A stretch of 20,039 nt of DNA. Origin: Rhodospirillales bacterium (lineage in GTDB: Bacteria; Pseudomonadota; Alphaproteobacteria; Rhodospirillales_A; JACZKS01). The position numbers and the translations under genes are program-made. The stretch spans positions 1-20,039 of the forward strand of contig JABGRG010000075.1 in the NCBI GenBank assembly GCA_018648445.1, given 5' to 3'. The notes under the pieces were generated by a model. That model was not told the DNA's origin, did not search any database, and worked only from the letters and a program-made list of their open reading frames with translations. Below are positions 9,809 through 15,887 of the stretch, in pieces (position 1 is the first letter of the stretch; each line of letters begins with the position of its first letter).

Positions 9809-10967
9809 TCCCGCATTCCACGACTTCATCGAAGGGAGTTTGCAGCACCTGGTTACGGTTCATGGGGCCCTCTCCCGGAAAGGCAAATATGCTTTTGACC
9901 AGTGCGCCTTCCAACCCCTTGTTCACCGGACCCAGAAGCCGGGCCGGAAGATCGCGCAAGTCCGGGCGTCCCCTGAACACGGGCACGGGATTGGGCCACA
10001 GGGTTTGAAACACGGCTTCGCTCACGCGCGGGGCCAACGCGCAGACCGTCGCCGATGTCGCCGGGTCGGTCAGTTCGACGATCAAATTGACCGAATACGC
10101 TTTGGCTTGTTTGTTGGCGAGCGGGATATCCAGGGCGAGAAGACGAACTCCCGTTCGCGTCAGTGGCTTCGGTTGGGGCTTGTTTTGGCTCGACGCCGAA
10201 TTGCTCACCAAGGACGTTCCCTCGCGCAGAAAACTCCGGTCAGCGGGGGCGGGGCGGAAATTCGCGGCCCTTTTTTCGCCTCGCGAGATGGCAAAACGCG
10301 ACATGCGCGCCGCCAACTTGTCGCGCGCCGCGATGGCGTCGAATTTCTTTTCGTCGGTCGACGCTTTGCCCTGCTGTCGCGCCGCCAGCGTGTACCATTT
10401 GTAGGCTTCGGCGGGATCTGCCTCAACGGCCCAGCCCGCTTCATAGATGGCGCCAAGGCGGAACTGCGCCTTGGCAAATCCGCGCGCCGCCGAACTGCGG
10501 TACCATTTGAGGGCCTCACTGGGATCGTTGGTCACGCCACGGCCATCATAGTAAAGCTGGGCCAGTGCGAACTGCGCGCCGGGGTGTCTTCCGATATTTG
10601 CCGCGAGATCGTACCACTTGGCCGCTTTGCGGAAATCCTGTCTAAATCCCTCACCGGCCTCATACAGTTTTCCCAAGGTAAACTGGGCTTCGACGTGGGA
10701 CTTTTCAGCCGCTTTTCGATACGAGCGAATGGCCTGGGAGAGGTCTTTTTCGACCCCGACGCCCTGGTGGTAAAGTTGCGCGAGTGCGAATTGGGCCGCG
10801 TGTTCACCCGCCGACGCCTTCGCCTCAAACGCCTGGAAGCGCGCAACTTGCTCGGCGTGAATACGGGCTTGTTCAATATCCGCTTCCGTATCGCGCAAGG
10901 CGAAATAAGCCGCGACCGAGGCCGCGGCAACAATACCTACGCCAACCCAAATGTGCTTACGGGCCAT
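9798..10967 (-). CDS. Sel1-repeat protein with N-terminal membrane anchor
   Basis: A 389-residue protein. Residues 5-25 (IWVGVGIVAAASVAAYFALR) form a signal anchor, placing the rest in the periplasm. Four Sel1-type repeats follow at roughly residues 55-200, recognisable from AQFALAQLYHQGVGVEKD, AQFTLGKLYEAGEGFRQD, AQFALAQLYYDGRGVTND and AQFRLGAIYEAGWAVEAD. A basic linker leads to a C-terminal domain of about 110 residues (VRLLALDIPLANKQ to IFAFPGEG) that is not a Sel1 repeat and weakly resembles FliL-type domains. Sel1 proteins usually scaffold complexes; the function here is unknown. The start codon is only 11 bases from the edge of the inverted-repeat element, so any promoter must lie in or beyond that element. 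The TPR-transferase gene overlaps its 3' end. Confidence 0.85.
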   Translation of the reverse strand: MARKHIWVGVGIVAAASVAAYFALRDTEADIEQARIHAEQVARFQAFEAKASAGEHAAQFALAQLYHQGVGVEKDLSQAIRSYRKAAEKSHVEAQFTLGKLYEAGEGFRQDFRKAAKWYDLAANIGRHPGAQFALAQLYYDGRGVTNDPSEALKWYRSSAARGFAKAQFRLGAIYEAGWAVEADPAEAYKWYTLAARQQGKASTDEKKFDAIAARDKLAARMSRFAISRGEKRAANFRPAPADRSFLREGTSLVSNSASSQNKPQPKPLTRTGVRLLALDIPLANKQAKAYSVNLIVELTDPATSATVCALAPRVSEAVFQTLWPNPVPVFRGRPDLRDLPARLLGPVNKGLEGALVKSIFAFPGEGPMNRNQVLQTPFDEVVECGNGS

Positions 10968-10977
10968 CTCTCAAGGT

Positions 10978-11013
10978 CTAGTGGTTTGGCCGAGACATAT
11001 GGTACCCATACGA
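10978..11013 (+). repeat. Left terminal inverted repeat of the MITE-like element
   Basis: 36 bases that match the reverse complement of 11212-11247 at 33 positions. The mismatches are at repeat positions 8, 9 and 27. The core TGGCCGAGACATATGGT is identical in both arms. It begins with CTAG and ends 11 bases from the Sel1 gene start codon. Confidence 0.9.
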
Positions 11014-11108
11014 CGGCTTCCCAAGTTCGCCCGGAAAGGCGCTCGATGCGTGGTGATGCCTTTGCATCACGAGCATCGGGCAACGCGTCCGGCGGGCTTG
11101 GGTAGCCG
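11014..11108. repeat. Internal hairpin 1 of the MITE-like element
   Basis: The arms 11014-11031 and 11091-11108 pair at 15 of 18 positions, two of the three remaining being G-T wobbles. A middle stem around CTCGATGC / GCATCGGG continues it, and the apex is a perfect 7-bp stem, GTGATGC (11053-11059) with GCATCAC (11064-11070), around a CTTT loop. It starts at the base after the left terminal repeat. Confidence 0.8.
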
Positions 11109-11117
11109 CCCTTCGGG

Positions 11118-11211
11118 TCCCATATCCCGGTTTCTCGGGGCGTCGCGTACCCTTGACGATGCAAAGGCATCGCCTACGGCCACGCTCCTGCCGAGAAGCC
11201 GGGATATGGGA
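11118..11211. repeat. Internal hairpin 2 of the MITE-like element
   Basis: The arms 11118-11138 and 11191-11211 pair at 20 of 21 positions, the exception being a G-T wobble. The apex is CGATGC (11157-11162) with GCATCG (11167-11172) around an AAAG loop. The 14-base apex GATGCAAAGGCATC is the exact reverse complement of the hairpin 1 apex. A mini-hairpin CCCTTCGGG (11109-11117) separates the two hairpins. Confidence 0.85.
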
Positions 11212-11247
11212 TCGTATGGGCACCATATGTCTCGGCCAGTCCACTAG
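11212..11247 (-). repeat. Right terminal inverted repeat of the MITE-like element
   Basis: Partner of 10978-11013 (33/36). It starts at the base directly after hairpin 2 and ends in CTAG, whose reverse strand supplies the TAG stop codon of the lipoprotein gene (11244-11246). Confidence 0.9.
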
Positions 11248-11585
11248 TATTTCTTGATATAATTGTGATCGTTATCGCCAACCAGGGGACGATCGCTTCG
11301 CCGGGCGTCGGGTTTGTCGTAACAGGTCACTTTGGCGAGTTCGCGGTAGCAGTAGACCTCCGGACGGGGTATCACCTCGTCCTCCTTACAATAGGTCATT
11401 CCGCGTTCCTTGCGAACCAGTGAGCAGTCCTTGCCGCTGGCGAGCGAGACAACGTGATCGATCATGGTCTTGTCGGAACCGACCACGACCGCGCCGTCAA
11501 CGGCGGCAAAGGGCGGGAGGGTTCCACACCCGCCGATCAACAGGCAAGCGGCTACGCTCGCAAATATTCGTGGCAATCGTTTCAT
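11244..11585 (-). CDS. Small cysteine-rich lipoprotein, unknown function
   Basis: A 113-residue product with a lipoprotein signal: positively charged start (MKRLPRIF), hydrophobic core and lipobox LIGGC with Cys20 as the lipidation site. The mature part has four cysteines (54, 66, 79, 88) in KDCSLV, TYCKED, VYCYRE and VTCYDK, which could form two disulfides in the periplasm. A longer open frame extends upstream to 12119, but it only reads the antisense of the thioredoxin-like gene; the signal peptide fixes the start at 11585, although the ribosome site is weak. Its TAG stop lies exactly at the edge of the inverted-repeat element. It probably formed an operon with the Sel1 and TPR-transferase genes. 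No named family was recognised. Confidence 0.82.
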   Translation of the reverse strand: MKRLPRIFASVAACLLIGGCGTLPPFAAVDGAVVVGSDKTMIDHVVSLASGKDCSLVRKERGMTYCKEDEVIPRPEVYCYRELAKVTCYDKPDARRSDRPLVGDNDHNYIKKY

Positions 11586-11684
11586 CACAGAAACACCCAA
11601 GCCTCTTTCCATCGGTTCGATTCCCGTCATATCATGCCCCAACGTAGTTAAGGACCGGTTAAGCAGACGGGTGGGGAGACGATC

Positions 11685-12239
11685 ATGGTCAGCACCAAAA
11701 CCCCTATTTGCGATTTTGGATGGAAGGCCCCGGACTTCAGCCTTTCGGGCATCGACGGGAAATCCTACACCCTGGCGGACGTGCGCGGGCCGAAGGGCCT
11801 GCTCGTCATGTTCATCTGCAATCATTGCCCCTATGTGAAGGCCATCGCCGAACGGCTGGTGCGGGATGCGAAGGAGCTTCAGGCCCTGGGGGTTGGCGCG
11901 GCTGCAATCATGGCCAATGATTACACGCATTATCCGGACGATGCGCCCGACAAAATGAAAGTGTTCGCCGCCCAACACGGATTTACGTTCCCCTATCTGA
12001 TCGATGAAACCCAGCAGGTGGCACGCGCCTACGACGCGGTTTGCACGCCGGACTTCTTCGGCTTTGACGCCGATTTGGGGCTTCAGTATCGCGGACGGCT
12101 GGACGAATCGGGGAAACAACCGGCCGGACCGAATGTCCGACGCGAACTATTTGAGGCCATGGAGAAGATCGCGAAGACCGGTCACGGACCGGAAGATCAG
12201 ACCGCCAGCATGGGATGTTCCATCAAATGGCGTGAATAA
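11685..12239 (+). CDS. Thioredoxin-fold redox protein (AhpC/TSA-like, CNHC motif)
   Basis: A 184-residue cytoplasmic protein of the peroxiredoxin-like thioredoxin family. APDFSLSGIDGKSYTLADVRG opens the domain over residues 15-35, and the active-site stretch FICNHCPYVKA puts Cys45 and Cys48 in a CxxC arrangement characteristic of this subfamily. A cis-proline candidate is in VCTPDFFGFD. No signal peptide is visible. Its partner or substrate is unknown; thiol-disulfide exchange or peroxide handling is the expected role. GGGGAG six bases before the ATG supports the start. It is divergent from the lipoprotein gene, with 99 bases between the two starts and no clear promoter. Its last codons are part of a 22-base tandem duplication. 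Confidence 0.92.
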   Translation: MVSTKTPICDFGWKAPDFSLSGIDGKSYTLADVRGPKGLLVMFICNHCPYVKAIAERLVRDAKELQALGVGAAAIMANDYTHYPDDAPDKMKVFAAQHGFTFPYLIDETQQVARAYDAVCTPDFFGFDADLGLQYRGRLDESGKQPAGPNVRRELFEAMEKIAKTGHGPEDQTASMGCSIKWRE

Positions 12240-12267
12240 GCGTGGCAAATGGCGTGAATAAGCATGG
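12224..12267 (+). repeat. 22-base tandem duplication over the thioredoxin-like gene end
   Basis: 12224-12245 and 12246-12267 are adjacent copies that differ at one base. The first copy contains the last four codons and TAA of the thioredoxin-like gene; the second is downstream and out of that frame. It looks like a recent slippage or small duplication event without effect on the protein. Confidence 0.85.
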
Positions 12268-12346
12268 ATTCGCACCAAGGATCAGTGATAAAGACCCACG
12301 GGAGATCGTATCCGCGTTGAATTGACTAATAGTCTCGGAGTTTCCA

Positions 12347-13003
12347 GTGGCCGACCAAGTACAAGACAATCTGCTTCGCGAAATTGACGAAGAGCTTCGC
12401 CAGGAAAAATATTCGAAGCTGTGGAAGCAGTACGGAAGTTACATAATTGCCGTAGCCGTGATCGTCGTCGGCACCGTCGCAGGATATCAGGGGTGGCGCA
12501 CCTGGGATATCAAGACCCGCATGGAACAAAGTGATCGTTTCGAAGCGGCTCTGGAAATGCAGCGCTCGGGCGACCTAGAAGCGGCGCGCAACGCGTTCGT
12601 CGAACTTTCCGACGACGCAGGAGCCGGATACGCAACGTTGGCGCGTTTCCATGAAACCGCGATTCTGGCGAAGAACGGAGATCGAAACGCGGCCATCGAA
12701 AGCTACCGGCAAATTGCCGAAGAAACGTCCGCCACAGATGATTTTCGCAATCTCGCCATCATCCTCGGCGCCACGCTGGAATTGGACGACGCCGATCCGG
12801 CCCAGTTGGCGGCCCGGATCGAACCGTTGACGGGGCCCGAAAGCCCCTGGCGTTTCAGCGCCCTTGAAATTACCGCTTTGCTGGCCGTCCGCGCCGGAGA
12901 TGCGGAAAAGGCGCGCACGGTATTCAAGCAACTGACCGACGACGCGGCCACCCCGCAGGGAATTAAGGGACGCGCGGCGGAAATGTTGGCATCGCTGGGA
13001 TAA
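12347..13003 (+). CDS. YfgM-like TPR membrane protein
   Basis: A 218-residue inner-membrane protein. The N-terminal 25 residues are hydrophilic with an EIDEELRQEKYSKLWKQYG pattern, a single transmembrane segment spans roughly 31-48 (IIAVAVIVVGTVAGYQGW), and the periplasmic rest contains TPR-like helices (SGDLEAARNAFVELSDD, NAAIESYRQIAEE, GDAEKARTVFKQL). This matches the TPR_21/YfgM group; in E. coli YfgM is a periplasmic partner of the SecYEG translocon. The start is GTG at 12347, supported by CGGAG seven bases upstream. The bamB gene follows after 6 bases and der after that, the same order as yfgM-bamB-der in gammaproteobacteria, which is the strongest support for the assignment. Confidence 0.85.
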   Translation: MADQVQDNLLREIDEELRQEKYSKLWKQYGSYIIAVAVIVVGTVAGYQGWRTWDIKTRMEQSDRFEAALEMQRSGDLEAARNAFVELSDDAGAGYATLARFHETAILAKNGDRNAAIESYRQIAEETSATDDFRNLAIILGATLELDDADPAQLAARIEPLTGPESPWRFSALEITALLAVRAGDAEKARTVFKQLTDDAATPQGIKGRAAEMLASLG

Positions 13004-13009
13004 TCGAGT

Positions 13010-14341
13010 ATGGATTTTCACGGAACATGGCGGACAATCGCGTTGCTGACGGGCGTCGCACTAGTTAGCGCCGCCTGCGATACGTTGTTCCCGGACGCCC
13101 AAGATCCGCCCCTTCCCGGCGAGCGGTTGTCGGTTATGGTTCATTCCCGGACATTGGCGGCTGACCCCGAGTTGGCCGACGCCGAAATCCTGCTGCCGCC
13201 GCCGTCGATCAATCCGGATTGGCCGCAAGCCGGCGGCTACGCCAACCACGCCATGCACCATATCGAAGTAGGCGATTCCCTGAACGAAGCTTGGAGTGAA
13301 GACGTTGGTGAGAGCGCCGACGATGAAGAACGTCTGGTTGCTTCGCCCATCGCCGCAGGCGGAATGGTATTTACCATTGATGCGGATACTGCCGTATCGG
13401 CATTGGGCGGTGAAAGCGGAAACAAACTCTGGTCGGTGGAATTGACGCCGGACGAGGAAGATGACGGCCATATTAGCGGCGGTCTCGCCTTTGAGAACGG
13501 ACAGGTTTTCGTCTCGACGGGGTTTGCCCAGGTTATCGCGCTCAACGCCAAGACCGGGGAAGTGAATTGGCGGCGATCCGTTGAGGCCCCCATGCGTGCA
13601 GCCCCCACGGTGCGCGGCGGCCGCGTTTTTGTCATTACACTGGACAACAAACTCTACGCCCTGAACGCCCAAACCGGTGAGACACTGTGGACGTACAGCG
13701 CGGCAACCGAGGTCGCAAGCCTTCTTGGCGGTGCAAGTCCGGCAGTTGACGAGGGTATCGTCGTGGCCCCGTTTACCTCGGGTGAACTGATTGCGCTGCG
13801 TGTGGAAAGCGGTCGTGTTTTGTGGACCGAGTCCCTGGCTGCGGTCAGGCGCACCGACGTCGTTTCAACGCTGTCGCACATTCGGGGGCGTCCCATCATC
13901 GACCGTGGCCGCGTATACGCCGTCAGCCACAGCGGGCAGATGGCGGCCATCGACCTGAGAAGCGGGCGGCGCGTATGGGACAAGGAAATTGGCGGTTTGG
14001 AAAACCCGTGGGTCGCCGGGGATTACCTGTTTTTACTGACCAACGACGCCGAACTGCTTTGCCTTTCGCGGAAATCGGGCCGGGTTTTCTGGGTTCAGTC
14101 CCTCCCGCGATTCGAGGATGAAGAAGACCGCGAGGACCCGATTGTCTGGACCGGACCGATCCTTGCCAGCGACCGGCTGATCGTCGCCGGTTCGCACGGC
14201 GAATCCTATGCCATTTCGCCATACGACGGACGGTTCCTTGGAAAAATGGACATGCCCGATGGCGTATCGGTTCCGCCCATCGTGGCTGGCGGCATCGTCT
14301 ATGTCCTGACCGACAACGCGAGCCTCGTGGCATTGCGCTAA
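13010..14341 (+). CDS. bamB: Outer-membrane assembly lipoprotein BamB
   Basis: BamB is the beta-propeller subunit of the BAM complex that inserts outer-membrane proteins. The 443 residues begin with a signal peptide ending at VSAAC, giving lipid-modified Cys23; the -3 residue is Ser rather than the usual Leu/Val/Ile, so the lipobox is imperfect. Residues about 70-443 show repeated PQQ-type blades, for example VFVSTGFAQVIALNAKTGEV, VFVITLDNKLYALNAQTGE, VYAVSHSGQMAAIDLRSG and YLFLLTNDAELLCLSRKSG. It is longer than E. coli BamB (392) because of an N-terminal linker of about 50 residues. It sits between the YfgM-like gene and der, as expected. A quinoprotein enzyme is unlikely, since the blades carry no evident catalytic insertions. 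Confidence 0.93.
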   Translation: MDFHGTWRTIALLTGVALVSAACDTLFPDAQDPPLPGERLSVMVHSRTLAADPELADAEILLPPPSINPDWPQAGGYANHAMHHIEVGDSLNEAWSEDVGESADDEERLVASPIAAGGMVFTIDADTAVSALGGESGNKLWSVELTPDEEDDGHISGGLAFENGQVFVSTGFAQVIALNAKTGEVNWRRSVEAPMRAAPTVRGGRVFVITLDNKLYALNAQTGETLWTYSAATEVASLLGGASPAVDEGIVVAPFTSGELIALRVESGRVLWTESLAAVRRTDVVSTLSHIRGRPIIDRGRVYAVSHSGQMAAIDLRSGRRVWDKEIGGLENPWVAGDYLFLLTNDAELLCLSRKSGRVFWVQSLPRFEDEEDREDPIVWTGPILASDRLIVAGSHGESYAISPYDGRFLGKMDMPDGVSVPPIVAGGIVYVLTDNASLVALR

Positions 14342-14364
14342 GGGCGCACTGAAACCGTTTGATC

Positions 14365-15756
14365 ATGAATTTTACCGTTGCCATCATCGGCCGACCCAAC
14401 GTCGGCAAATCGACTTTGTTCAATCGTTTGGTCGGCAAGCGATTGGCCATCGTGAACGATTCGCCGGGCGTGACCCGCGACCGCCGCGAGGGCGACGGGC
14501 GGCTCGCCGATCTTCGGTTTACGGTTATCGACACCGCCGGTTTGGAAGACGCCTTCGACGACAGCATGGAAGGGCGCATGCGCGCGCAAACCAACCACGC
14601 CGTCGCAATGGCAGACGTCGCTCTTTTGCTGATCGACGGGCGAAGTGGCCTGACCCCACTGGACAGTCATTTCGCCAGATGGCTTCGCACCCATGAAACA
14701 CCGACCATCCTGCTTGCCAACAAGTGCGAGGGCCGCAAGGGCGACGACGGATTGTTCGAGGCGTTCAAGCTCGGTCTCGGCGACCCCATCGCGCTATCGG
14801 CGGAGCACGGCATCGGCATCGACGATCTGTATGACGCGCTCGTGCCATTCGCCGAAGCGGCGCGCGCGCGGGAAGAAAGCCAGACCTTCGAGACCGTCGA
14901 CATCGACGACGATATTTCGGAAGAAGACGACGACGACGCGCCGCCGACACATCTGCAGATGGCCGTTGTCGGACGCCCAAACGTGGGCAAATCGACCCTG
15001 GTCAACAAATTAATCGGTGAGGACCGGATGTTGACCGGCCCCGAGGCCGGAATTACACGCGACGCCATCACCGTATCATGGACGTTCCGCGACCGCCCCA
15101 TCCGCCTGATCGACACTGCGGGACTTCGGCGTAAGGCAAAGGTTAACGAACAACTGGAATACCTTTCGGTGAACGATTCCATGCGTTCCATCCGCTACGC
15201 CCATTGCGTGGTGCTGTTGATCGACGCCACCGCGCCGCTGGAAAAACAGGATTTGACCATAGCGCGGACCGTCATCGAGGAAGGGCGTTCGCTGGTCATC
15301 GCGGTCAACAAATGGGATCTGGCAGCCGATCGGCGCGGCATCATGCGCGCCATTGAGGACCGGCTGCAGACTTCGCTTCCGCAAGTTCGCGGCATCCCTG
15401 TGGTCACTCTGTCGGCCAAGACGGGTGTCGGTGTCGACAAGCTGCTGCCCGCCGTTTTCAAGATTTTCGATACCTGGAACACTCGCATTTCGACAGCCAA
15501 TTTGAACCGTTGGCTCACCGAGGTCTGCGAACGCCATCCGCCGCCGCTGGCGCGCGGTCGCCGATTGCGCCTTCGCTATATGACCCAGGCCAAGGCGCGG
15601 CCGCCGACTTTCATTGTCTTCGCGAATATTCCCGAGGACCTGCCGGAATCCTACAATCGCTACCTTATCAACGGACTTCGCGAGGCCTTCGATCTGCCCG
15701 GCGTGCCGGTACGCATTCGAACGCGCCGGGGGAAAAACCCCTACGCCAAGGATTGA
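14365..15756 (+). CDS. der: Ribosome biogenesis GTPase Der (EngA)
   Basis: An essential double GTPase needed for 50S subunit maturation. The 463-residue protein has two G domains with identical P-loops, GRPNVGKST at residues 9-17 and 203-211. Each is followed by DTAG switch motifs; the G4 motifs are NKCE in the first domain and NKWD in the second. An acidic linker ([13 protein letters not shown]) joins the domains, and a C-terminal KH-like domain ends in [15 protein letters not shown]. coli Der is 490 residues. The ATG at 14365 is taken because the P-loop sits at the usual distance; a TTG two codons upstream is an alternative and neither has a strong ribosome site. It follows bamB after 23 bases. 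Confidence 0.97.
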   Translation: MNFTVAIIGRPNVGKSTLFNRLVGKRLAIVNDSPGVTRDRREGDGRLADLRFTVIDTAGLEDAFDDSMEGRMRAQTNHAVAMADVALLLIDGRSGLTPLDSHFARWLRTHETPTILLANKCEGRKGDDGLFEAFKLGLGDPIALSAEHGIGIDDLYDALVPFAEAARAREESQTFETVDIDDDISEEDDDDAPPTHLQMAVVGRPNVGKSTLVNKLIGEDRMLTGPEAGITRDAITVSWTFRDRPIRLIDTAGLRRKAKVNEQLEYLSVNDSMRSIRYAHCVVLLIDATAPLEKQDLTIARTVIEEGRSLVIAVNKWDLAADRRGIMRAIEDRLQTSLPQVRGIPVVTLSAKTGVGVDKLLPAVFKIFDTWNTRISTANLNRWLTEVCERHPPPLARGRRLRLRYMTQAKARPPTFIVFANIPEDLPESYNRYLINGLREAFDLPGVPVRIRTRRGKNPYAKD

Positions 15757-15769
15757 CGGCGTTTTTTTT
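15743..15769 (+). terminator. Likely Rho-independent terminator after der
   Basis: ACGCC (15743-15747) pairs with GGCGT (15758-15762) around a 10-base loop that contains the der stop codon, followed at once by eight T residues (15762-15769). The stem is short, but the long T-run at the end of the YfgM-bamB-der group makes termination plausible. Confidence 0.5.
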
Positions 15770-15887
15770 CTAATTTTCGTTACAAAACCGGTTTACTTCG
15801 GCACCGGAGAGGACTAGAAATCCCCCGTTCGCGGCGCTCCTCAAACGGGTCCCCGTCGATATCCGAAAGACAATTTGGAATAATAAG

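Larger units (their letters stand above)
10979..11246. mobile_element. Miniature inverted-repeat element (MITE-like), TA-flanked
   Basis: A non-coding element, 264 bp if the flanking TA pairs (10979-10980 and 11245-11246) are the target duplication. Its ends are near-identical inverted repeats. The inside holds two further long hairpins, so almost the whole sequence can pair. Both boundaries read CTAG: IS630-type elements duplicate TA within CTAG-like targets, and IS5-type elements duplicate four bases at similar sites, so a non-autonomous derivative of one of these is the best guess. Open frames across it on both strands merely read the palindromes and give mirror-like peptides, so they are not called as genes. 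It carries no transposase. Copy number cannot be judged, since no second copy lies in this window. Confidence 0.75.

Noticed and set aside
9840..11105. 421-codon + strand frame opposite the Sel1 gene, running into the element
   Set aside because: The Sel1 repeats and signal anchor on the - strand explain the region; the + frame is compositionally a shadow.
10937..11247. Open frames of 77-98 codons on both strands across the inverted-repeat element
   Set aside because: They read the palindromic arms and give mirror-related peptides (HMVPIR and related strings at both ends), overlap each other on opposite strands and have no ribosome sites; they are by-products of the repeat.
11611..11630. GGTTCGATTCCCGT resembling a tRNA T-arm, considered as a tRNA remnant or attachment site
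   Set aside because: The T-stem has a C-C mismatch, there is no acceptor or anticodon arm upstream (the lipoprotein coding sequence lies there), and no duplicated att sequence was seen.
11586..12119. Long upstream extension of the lipoprotein frame on the - strand
   Set aside because: It lies antisense to the thioredoxin-like gene, and the lipoprotein signal peptide clearly begins at 11585.
15785..15794. AAACCGGTTT palindrome between der and the SulP gene, as an operator
   Set aside because: A 10-base dyad with no regulator gene nearby and no second site is too weak to call.
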